A stretch of DNA of 32,514 nucleotides, taken from assembly GCA_003598175.1 (NCBI GenBank), contig QZKN01000107.1, forward strand, positions 1 to 32,514, read 5' to 3'. This document shows positions 8,639-17,000 of the stretch, one piece after another. The stretch comes from Candidatus Omnitrophota bacterium (lineage in GTDB: Bacteria; Hinthialibacterota; Hinthialibacteria; Hinthialibacterales; Hinthialibacteraceae). Under the pieces are notes generated by a model. It saw nothing but the letters and a program-made list of their open reading frames with translations, searched no databases and was not told the origin of the DNA. Each line of letters starts with the position of its first letter. The first letter of the stretch is position 1. Both the position numbers and the translations under genes were made by a program.

Positions 8639-8772
8639 TCGGCGTCGAAGATCACGGTTTGGAAAAGTGGAAGGATGTTTGGTTTTACGATGTGGTTCGA
8701 GCAATGGGTGTTGGTAACGCTCTGTGTGAAAGCGCCTCTTCAATGGGTTCTCTCTCCGGGTACGGATGGAGA

Positions 8773-9615
8773 TCAAGTATTTGATTTCGTGTCTGCAACG
8801 GCAGGCCGGATTTGATGAAGCGTCTCGTTCATGCTCCCCGTGCGATAGCCAAGCAGGTCCATGGCTACGTAGGCGAAACCGGCCTTTCGAATCAGACGTG
8901 TAATGTCTTCCCGCAGCAAAATCACTTTCGCCATTTCATTCGGCAACACTTCAATACGGGCGATATTGTCGTGAGAACGGACGCGAAATTGACGGAATCC
9001 CAATTCTCGTAAAACACTTTCCGCCTGTCCGACCCGTTCCAATTTTTCTTTGGAGATTTCTTCTCCGTATGGAAAACGGGACGCCAGGCAGGCGAACGAT
9101 GGCTTATCCCATGTTGGGATGCCCAGTTGTTTGGAAAGATGGCGAATATCGTCCTTTGTCATTTCCGCTTCGACCATCGGAAAACGCGCGCCGCCCTCCT
9201 TCGCCGCCGCCTGACCGGGACGGTAATCGCCGAGATCGTCCAGATTGGTTCCAAGAGCGATTTCCTTGACGCCGTGTTCGTCGGCGACGGCGCGAAGACG
9301 CCGAACCAGTTCCTGTTTGCAGTAAAAGCAGCGGTTGGGATCATTTTTTCGATAGTCGGGATTGTCCAATTCGGACGTATCGATCGTGATGTAATTCAGT
9401 CCCAGATTACGGGCGAATTTCTCCGCCTCTTCTCGTTCGTGTTGCGGAAAACTATCGCTGATGGCGGCGACGGAGAGCGCGTTGCCGCCCAATACGTCGG
9501 CGGCGATTTTTGCTAGAAACGTACTGTCCACTCCCCCGGAATAACCGACGGCCACGCTGTCCATTTCTTTCAAAATGGACAGTAATCGCTGGTATTTTTC
9601 TTCCACAGTCTTCAT
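8773..9615 (-). CDS. larE: ATP-dependent sulfur transferase LarE (nickel-pincer cofactor synthesis)
   Basis: A 280-residue PP-loop enzyme. LarE adenylates the pyridinium carboxylate precursor and inserts sulfur during synthesis of the nickel-pincer cofactor of lactate racemase and related enzymes. The PP-loop SGGVDS is at residues 26-31. RCFYCKQEL gives Cys96 and Cys99, and KPSFACLASR gives Cys176, the position of the sulfur-donating cysteine in Lactiplantibacillus LarE. The C96/C99/C176 set resembles the three-cysteine iron-sulfur-cluster LarE type rather than the single sacrificial-cysteine type. This is inference from family knowledge. The start at 9615 is chosen because AAGGA lies 7 bases upstream; a longer frame upstream has no ribosome site. 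No larB, larC or larA lies in the window, which is unusual because these genes are often grouped. Confidence 0.92.
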   Translation of the reverse strand: MKTVEEKYQRLLSILKEMDSVAVGYSGGVDSTFLAKIAADVLGGNALSVAAISDSFPQHEREEAEKFARNLGLNYITIDTSELDNPDYRKNDPNRCFYCKQELVRRLRAVADEHGVKEIALGTNLDDLGDYRPGQAAAKEGGARFPMVEAEMTKDDIRHLSKQLGIPTWDKPSFACLASRFPYGEEISKEKLERVGQAESVLRELGFRQFRVRSHDNIARIEVLPNEMAKVILLREDITRLIRKAGFAYVAMDLLGYRTGSMNETLHQIRPAVADTKSNT

Positions 9616-9873
9616 TTGACAATCCTTGTTTTCATGATTCCTTTGACGTTTCCACAGAAACAGTGTATGAACCCGGTGAAAAGTGGTCAAGTATGTTTTA
9701 GCCTGGTCGGATAACGGTTTTTGCCTACGCTCATGGGCAAGGGGAGGTCGGAAAGATGCTTCTTATCGCGATTCCATCCTGTATGCGATGAAAAAACTAT
9801 AATAAATAGGGTATGATCAAAAAGAATACGGAATACAATAGAACCATTGGATTTGCGTGCTTTGTATGAAAAT

Positions 9874-9910
9874 TCATCGTTGTAATCCACTGATCATGCC
9901 GGTTTATATG
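9874..9910. repeat. TGATCA-type dispersed intergenic repeat, copy 1 (degenerate)
   Basis: This segment shares the core pattern CATCGTTGT, then an ATC-rich centre, TGATCATG, then GGTTTATATG, with copies at 10001, 18761 and 23197. It is the most degenerate copy in the centre (TGTAATCCACTGATCA). Confidence 0.6.
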
Positions 9911-9917
9911 TAAATGT

Positions 9918-9968
9918 CCCTCTCCCCGTCAACGGGGAGGGAGCCTATTTCCCCCCGTTGACGGGGGG
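9918..9968. repeat. Pair of GC-rich hairpins between two repeat copies
   Basis: Two adjacent inverted repeats: CTCCCCGT (9922-9929) / ACGGGGAG (9932-9939) and CCCCCCGT (9951-9958) / ACGGGGGG (9961-9968), both centred on a GTCAAC or GTTGAC core. The two cores are reverse complements of each other, so the pair also forms one larger inverted repeat. No T-run follows, so it is not a typical terminator; it looks like a dispersed palindromic element. Confidence 0.65.
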
Positions 9969-10000
9969 ATTAAGGGGGAAAATGGAGCACACATTTTTAT

Positions 10001-10035
10001 CCTTCGGTGTGATCAATCAGTCATGACCGTTGAAG
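10001..10035. repeat. TGATCA-type dispersed intergenic repeat, copy 2
   Basis: CCTTCGGTGTGATCAATCAG is followed by TCATGACCGTTGAAG. It matches the opening of copies 3 and 4 (TCGxTGTGATCAA), including the preceding ACATTTTTATCC-like run. Together with copy 1 and the GC hairpins it fills most of the gene-free stretch from 9616 to 10120. The rest of that stretch shows nothing I can interpret. Confidence 0.65.
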
Positions 10036-10120
10036 AAATATAATTGATGTCCGATGATAATGGAAGAACGCTTTTAATGTCGCCATTTCGATCTCGGCAG
10101 GGCGGGGATGGAGAAGAAAG

Positions 10121-10510
10121 ATGGATCAACATGTAAGGATTGTTGGGGTTTTGCACATTATTGCCGGCGCGTTTGGAATTCTGATTGGTATCATCGTTTT
10201 ATTTGTCATGGGTGGAGTGGCGTTTATCGTCGGCGTCTCGGCGGAAACCGGCGGCTCGGAAATTGCAATACCAATATTGATGGCGATCGGAGTGATTTTT
10301 GCCGGTTTTGCCATGATAACGTCGATTCCGGGAATTTTGGCCGGACTGGGTTTGCTAAAACGGCAGAGTTGGGCGCGTTTTTTGGCAATTTTTATTTCCA
10401 TTCTTTATATTCCTTTGCATGTTCCTTTGGGAACCGCTCTGGGTGTATACAGCTTATGGGTATTATTTTCAAAAGAGACGGAACTTCTGTTCAATCAAAA
10501 AAATAGTTAG
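10121..10510 (+). CDS. Small multi-pass membrane protein, function unknown
   Basis: The 129-residue protein has about four hydrophobic segments: residues 7-30 (VGVLHIIAGAFGILIGIIV and on), 48-70 (IAIPILMAIGVIFAGFAMI), 72-80, and 84-113. Short polar links separate them. SWARFLAIFISIL after LLKRQ is typical of small DUF-type membrane proteins with a GLGLLKR(Q/R)xWAR motif. The start at 10121 has GGAG 7 bases upstream. A TATAAT at 10039-10044 could be a -10, but no good -35 is found. The gene is isolated, with repeats upstream and a long gene-free stretch downstream, so context gives no clue to function. Confidence 0.7.
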   Translation: MDQHVRIVGVLHIIAGAFGILIGIIVLFVMGGVAFIVGVSAETGGSEIAIPILMAIGVIFAGFAMITSIPGILAGLGLLKRQSWARFLAIFISILYIPLHVPLGTALGVYSLWVLFSKETELLFNQKNS

Positions 10511-10941
10511 TTTATCAGCGCTATTATTGTATAATAATTTTCTATTTTTGCAATTTGTGTAAATATATGATACATGCTTTGGAATCAAAGTAATGATGCG
10601 GAAAGGAAATTGGGATTGGTTGTACTCAGGGATGGATCCCTGATTCGCCTCTCGCGCGCCGTCCATTTCGTTTTCAATTCGATAGTATCAATCACGGTGA
10701 ATCGGCTTAAACGGATGCTCCGTGATTGTGGTTTGCAGGAAATTCCTGGGAAGAGTCTTGGCGCTTTCGACATAAATTAGCTAAAATAGCTGTGAACACC
10801 TTGGTTTTTTAAAAGAAATGCAGAATAATGGCTATAGCAAGTTTTGGAAGTGCGAATGAAAAAGTCCCCCGTCATTTTCTTCGTGAAGAAATGATGGAGA
10901 GAGTTATGGCAAGAATCTTGGTTTTATTTGTTGTAATGTTG
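10511..10941. other. Gene-free stretch upstream of enolase
   Basis: The region between the membrane protein and eno (10511-11079) has no convincing gene. A 68-codon frame at 10574-10780 has no ribosome site and an opposite-strand overlap. Structure seen: an AT-only hairpin ATTATT (10523-10528) / AATAAT (10533-10538) followed by TTTT that could act as a weak terminator, and an imperfect inverted repeat TCATTTTCTTC (10872-10882) / GAAGAAATGA (10885-10894) with one bulged T. The eno promoter follows. Confidence 0.45.
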
Positions 10942-10970
10942 TTGACAATAACTGTAGAAACCATTAGAGT
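10942..10970 (+). promoter_or_regulatory. Promoter for enolase
   Basis: TTGACA (10942-10947) and TAGAGT (10965-10970) are spaced by 17 bases. The predicted transcript start is near 10977, giving a leader of about 100 bases to the eno start. Confidence 0.55.
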
Positions 10971-11079
10971 TTAGGTTAGTGTGAATACCACAGAAATGTG
11001 ATTCGGTTTTCCGGTTTCTTGCCGGGTGGGCGTGGATGCCACAACGAATACGTTTGAAATATAAGGAGTGCGGTTTTAA

Positions 11080-12375
<1,296 letters not shown>

Positions 12376-12384
12376 TGATTCATT

Positions 12385-12687
12385 ATGATTCAAGTTCTCA
12401 ACGCTCTTATTCGTGATACGCTGTCATGGGTATTGTTGTTTTTGGTGATTGGTATTCTGAGCGCGGGGATGACGGCGATTTTTAATCGCTATGACCGCGT
12501 CGATTGTTTTCAAAATCGTTTGCTTTTACTCGAATATGATATCCGCGTTTTGCAGCAGGATATCGAAAAGAAAAAAGAATGGTGTTTGCATCTGCAAAAT
12601 GATGTCACGGCATGGGAACAGGTGGCGCGGGAACGGATGAACTATCTGATGCCGGATGAAATACTCGTAACATTTGCGCCATCGTAA
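12385..12687 (+). CDS. FtsB/DivIC-like cell-division protein
   Basis: A 100-residue bitopic protein with a short cytoplasmic N-terminus, one membrane helix (residues 13-33, TLSWVLLFLVIGILSAGMTA), then a coiled coil (about 40-75, with repeated Leu, Glu and Lys heptads). It ends in the family's C-terminal signature pattern WEQVARERMNYLMPDEIL, matching the E-x-x-A-R-E-x-x-x-Y-x-x-P-x-E consensus of septum-initiation FtsB/DivIC proteins. These scaffold the divisome with FtsL and FtsQ/DivIB. The eno-ftsB gene order is common in bacteria and supports the call. No clear ribosome site precedes the ATG, consistent with coupling to eno, whose stop is 9 bases upstream. Confidence 0.82.
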   Translation: MIQVLNALIRDTLSWVLLFLVIGILSAGMTAIFNRYDRVDCFQNRLLLLEYDIRVLQQDIEKKKEWCLHLQNDVTAWEQVARERMNYLMPDEILVTFAPS

Positions 12688-12796
12688 GAGGCGGCGTTGC
12701 AATGGATTCGAGGCTGTTCGCGCGAGCGTATTTTGCAACTACCCTGAAATCAGGGGATTTAGCTCATTCTTTTTACGTAGAAACAGCAAAAATTCC

Positions 12797-12825
12797 TTGA
12801 CAATCGAAGGGCAATGCGTTAACGT
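12797..12825 (+). promoter_or_regulatory. Candidate promoter for tRNA-fMet
   Basis: A perfect -35 TTGACA (12797-12802) is followed after 17 bases by TAACGT (12820-12825), a weak -10. The -10 falls in the left arm of a long-range inverted repeat. The predicted start is about 60 bases upstream of the tRNA. Confidence 0.4.
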
Positions 12826-12871
12826 TAAATGGTTTAGAATCAGGAGTTCGTTTTTTAAGTTTTAACGCATT
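12813..12871 (+). repeat. Inverted repeat between promoter and tRNA-fMet
   Basis: AATGCGTTAA (12813-12822) and TTAACGCATT (12862-12871) are exact reverse complements, 39 bases apart. The left arm overlaps the predicted -10 region and the right arm ends 21 bases before the tRNA. It may be an operator pair or a leader stem of the precursor. Confidence 0.55.
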
Positions 12872-12892
12872 ACAATAGAGAGAAATCAGTGA

Positions 12893-12964
<72 letters not shown>

Positions 12965-12979
12965 CTTTTTTTCGCTCGA

Positions 12980-13016
12980 ATCGTTTTCTTTCCATGAAAG
13001 CTTTGGATAAAACGAT
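12980..13016 (+). other. Nested stem-loop between tRNA-fMet and the HU-family gene
   Basis: An outer stem ATCGTTTT (12980-12987) / AAAACGAT (13009-13016) encloses an inner hairpin CTTTC (12988-12992) / GAAAG (12996-13000) with a 3-base loop. No T-run follows on the 3' side. It lies 16 bases after the tRNA and 74 bases before the HU start, so it could be a tRNA trailer structure or part of the HU mRNA leader. Confidence 0.45.
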
Positions 13017-13089
13017 CGATAGAAAATGAATGGGCGAATGGAAGAGCAGAAATTCTGTTTCAGGAAAGAAATTCGGGAGAGCGATTCGA

Positions 13090-13368
13090 GTGACAAAAAA
13101 AGATATAATCGAAATCGTTTCTCAAACAGCGAAACTGAAAAAAAACCACACGAAAGCGATTGTGGAGTGTGTTTTTGAAGTGTTTATTGATATATTGGCG
13201 CGTGAAGGTAGAATAGAGGTGCGGAACTTTGGTGTGTTTAAAGTGAAGCGCACCCCGGCGCGCGTGGGACGAAATCCCGTGACGAAGGAATCCGCGGATG
13301 TGCCGGCCAGAAATATTATCCAATTCAAGGCCGGAAAGTTTATGAAAGATCGCGTGTCGAATCAATGA
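13090..13368 (+). CDS. HU/IHF-family DNA-binding protein
   Basis: A 92-residue nucleoid protein that bends and wraps DNA as a dimer. N-terminal MTKKDIIEIVSQ and the helical dimer core are typical. The hinge FGVFKVK (residues 47-53) leads into the DNA-binding beta-arm with the RNPVTKE motif (61-67). The Pro of RNP is the residue that intercalates in the minor groove. It ends in AGKFMKDRVSNQ. The start is GTG at 13090, chosen because GGGAG lies 10 bases upstream and the length then matches the usual 90 residues. An ATG at 13030 would add 20 residues with no homology. Its stop overlaps the next ATG in an ATGA junction, so it is translationally coupled to the Asp23/Gls24 gene. Confidence 0.93.
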   Translation: MTKKDIIEIVSQTAKLKKNHTKAIVECVFEVFIDILAREGRIEVRNFGVFKVKRTPARVGRNPVTKESADVPARNIIQFKAGKFMKDRVSNQ

Positions 13369-13772
13369 TGATCGAGGGAAATGAAAAAATACCGCGCGAC
13401 CTGGGAGAAATCGGAGTCTCCAACGAAGTGTTCGAAACCATCGCGGTAACCTGCACGCGCAAAATTTCCGGCGTGGCCGGAATGGAGACCACCGATGGAT
13501 TGGTGGATAGCCTCTCCAAAGTGTGGGGACGCGGCGACGCTCCGAAAGGAGTGCGAGTGACAACCGGAGAAGAAGATGTCACGGTTGACATGACGGTTAT
13601 ATTGGAAGAGGGATTTGCCATCCCGCAAGTGACCGGAACGATTCAACACGAAGTGAAAACGGTGATTGAAGAAATGACCGGTCATGCGGTGAAATCCGTG
13701 AACATTCTTGTAGCGGATGTTCAGCCTTCCAGCACGCTTCCAAAAGATGTCGTCCGGGACGATGAATCTTGA
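13365..13772 (+). CDS. Asp23/Gls24 family protein
   Basis: A 135-residue cytoplasmic protein of the Asp23/Gls24 family (alkaline-shock/envelope-stress-associated; in Staphylococcus Asp23 lies under the membrane). Family features: GEIGVSNEVFETIAVTCTRKISGV near residues 13-36, then VTTGEEDVTVDMTVILEEGFAIPQVTGTIQHEVKTVIEEMTG, the strand-helix core in two parts, and VKSVNILVADV. The start at 13365 overlaps the HU stop by 4 bases. An adjacent in-frame ATG at 13368 is an alternative. The role in this organism is unknown; the coupling to an HU protein is notable because the family is usually associated with envelope stress. Confidence 0.88.
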   Translation: MMIEGNEKIPRDLGEIGVSNEVFETIAVTCTRKISGVAGMETTDGLVDSLSKVWGRGDAPKGVRVTTGEEDVTVDMTVILEEGFAIPQVTGTIQHEVKTVIEEMTGHAVKSVNILVADVQPSSTLPKDVVRDDES

Positions 13773-13879
13773 GTGTGAAATTTTGGTTTTTTGAATAAAA
13801 GCGTTGGTGGATGGGCGCACCTAGGAATGATGAGGCTTTCCACCATCTCGAATGGGATGAAAGGACTGAATGAACGATC

Positions 13880-13913
13880 CTCTCATTCAATTCGTGAGAG
13901 TAAAAGATTTTTT
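13880..13913 (+). terminator. Possible terminator after the HU-Asp23 pair
   Basis: CTCTCA (13880-13885) and TGAGAG (13895-13900) form a 6-base-pair stem with a 9-base loop. A T-run (ATTTTTTAA) follows about 8 bases later. The gap before the T-run makes this a modest candidate. Confidence 0.4.
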
Positions 13914-14046
13914 AACGCATGGAATAACGTAATCGGGGTGTGGGATTTGGAACTCCGATTGTGTCGAATGAACGAAAATAAATGAAACTTCCTGAAAACC
14001 CGTCTTGAATCGGTTCCTGCGAGACGGCACCAGTTGAGGAGGATGC

Positions 14047-17000
14047 ATGATGTTACAACGAAAGGGGCTGTTGTGTGTGGTCAAGGCGATGGCTATTATT
14101 CTGCTTATGGCACTGGCCATGCCAACCCCGGTGTCCGCTCAATCCGATATGGCCGCCAGAGTGAAAATCCAAGGTGCACAAGGGATGTTTGGCGATGTGT
14201 TGTTAGTCCGGGATACGGATAATGGGGTTATTGTGGTTTACGGACTGAATGGCGCGGCGCCAGGCCAGGGCCAGGTTACCATCACTCCCAAAGATGCAAA
14301 CGGCGTGAATACCCAAAGCCCGATGACCGTGAATACCTCGTTTATAGGGAAATTCCCGATCCGAAGAATCAATCCTATCCGTATCGACACAGTGAATGCG
14401 ACGCCAGTTACCGCGACGATCAATGCTCTTCGGAATGGGGTAGTGATCGGAACCGGCGCATTTACGCTGGAAATTTCCGGAGAGGATGTGCGAAAGGCAC
14501 GCCTGGCAAATCCGAATGATCCGAATTATATGCCGCCTCACCGATTGCTTGATGTTCAAGTTGCGCCCGGATTTGATGCCTCGTCGGCTTTTGTCGGTAA
14601 AATTCTGCTCACGCAAAGAGTGGTCGTTCCGGGGCCAGGCGGCGTCATTCTGGATGAATTCGAGGGAATATCCAACAGCGTTGTGCCTGGCAGCGGTCTC
14701 GCGGAACGAATCCGCAGTGTGACTCCATTCTCTCAGATCGGCGTATACAGCAAACCGGTGGATGTTGTTTCCCCGGATCGTGTTTTTCGTATCGCGACGA
14801 TATCGACGGAGACGTTTTTTGATGGCGCTTTTGAGAGCAACGGCGCTTTTATGCCGTTCACCATTGCGAACGTCAACAGTTTCAACCGGGACATGATTAA
14901 TAGCGACATATTGTCTGCGGCGGGATTGGCGCCTTCTCCGACCGATTATCTCTACTTCCGTATTCAGGCCATGCGCGACAATGATTTGACAACGGGCAGT
15001 CCGCCGCGACAATTACTCGCCGTATTGCCGAATGATATTACCGCCGGAATCGTGGAAATTACCGGCGTGGTGAATAACAACCCGGTGAACGGCCAGGTCG
15101 ACGCCAATGCTCCGGGCAGCGGTATTATTGCGGTCATTTCCGGAAAAGCGGATCCTTATTCCCTGATTACCGCGCATATCCAAAATGCGACTACCGCCGC
15201 GATTCCGGAAATGGCGGTGACTGTCGATCAAAACACGGGCGCCACGGCGATTTTGGCCGCTACGGCCAGAGCCAATGCCGCCGGCGAATTTACCTTACCG
15301 GTTCCGGCCCAGGAAGTATCGAAGTTGATAGCGCAGGGAATTTTACCGGATACGTTCAGCACCGTTCCGGAAAGAGCTTATTTGCCTCTGCCGGAAGTTT
15401 ACCTGATTGTTTCCGATCCGTTCGGCAACGTCAGCGCTTATCACCCGGGCGAATCCCTCTATCCGGTGGAAATCGATAGATCCTCCTATTTGAATATTCC
15501 CAATAATCCCGCGCCCCCGGCTCAGGCTTCCCCTACGGCGCTTTATTCTCTTTCCGGTGTTGCCGAACCTGAATCTCTCGTTCTTGCAGTGGGTGTAACT
15601 CGATTTGAGTTGACGGAAAATGCAAACGATCCGATTTGGCAGCAGTGGCAGGCGCTAAAAAATGATTCCTGGTGGAGCGGCATCATCAATAATTTGGTGG
15701 GGACCGGCAACAAGGCGATCTATGAAACCGGTTTCGCTCGCGCCGATGCAACCGGCAATTTTGTTGTCTCCGCATCGTCGGCTTATCAATATGCGGTTAT
15801 TGCAGTCGATCAGGCCGGGAATATGCATACGTCCGGAATTTTACCCGGAAAACAATCTACTCAAAATCCCGTAGTACCGAACACGGGTGTTTCATCGGCA
15901 TATCCGTTTATTCAAGTAACCGGTACGGCTGAACCCTTCGCAAATATTCGAGTCTATGGATTCCCTGCGGGAGAATTGCCGGTTACGGATGCCGCGGTGG
16001 ATGTACTACCCGCCGGCGCGGCGTATCTGGGAGATGCAGAAGCGGGTTCAACCACGCAAGCGGATGGAAATGGCAATTTCACATTGGTTGTTCCGAGTTT
16101 GGTCAGTCGAGCGATATTCGTGCAAGCGATTGATTTTCTTGGTAATGAAAGCCAGTTTGTGCGTGTGGAATTGGTCGATCCGACGACGGGCGAACCGCTG
16201 ACGTCGCAATTGATCAAGCTGGCCAACATCACGGTCGTCAATAATCCTCCACGGGTTTCAGATATCGTGAGAGGCCAGCTCGTCGATCCGATCACCAATG
16301 CGCCGATTTTAAATCCACAAGGCCTTTTGAAAGTTTCCGCATTTAGCGGTTTACTGACGGATATAAACACGGCTATCACGGCGGATATGGTTGCGAACGG
16401 ACAATTGTTGGATGTCACCTTCCCCTTCGTGGATGAAATTGGGGACATGGTGGACGTGAATCCCGATGGAACGTTTGAAGTATACGTTCGTGAACGTTCT
16501 CGTTTAACCAATCAATTCATTTCTTCGTTCTTTGTCGTCGCGTTGGAAACCGTGGTTGATTTCGATACGGGCCTTACTTTTGTGCGCCCAATCGGTTTTG
16601 AACCCATTGACGCCAACGATGGCTTGGATCGAATTGGTCCGCGGATTGTGTTGGCCCCCGCTTCCACCGATATCCGTTTGACGGAAAAGGGTGCCGGTGA
16701 GAATGACATCATGGATATTCGCAAGATTTATCCGGCGGAAATGCGGATGGGAGACGCTTCCTTACCCGCGGATGCCTCGCCATTTATCGTCGTATTTGCG
16801 GATGATACGGTAAGGCGTTCGACCTATTTCAAGAATTCAATGATAACCGACGTTGCTTATGAGCAAAATGTTTTGACTTACACGCTCAATACGGCGGGTT
16901 ATATCAGTGAACTCGATGTACGGATTGATGTCAATTCACTCAACAATCGGATCCTGGATATTCAACCCTTGAATGCGCTGACTGGTTTGCAGTACGGCTT

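Noticed and set aside
9918..9968. The GC hairpins as a rho-independent terminator
   Set aside because: No T-run follows, and no gene ends within a plausible distance.
10574..10780. 68-codon frame in the gap before eno
   Set aside because: No ribosome site, and an equal-length frame on the other strand. Not convincing as a gene.
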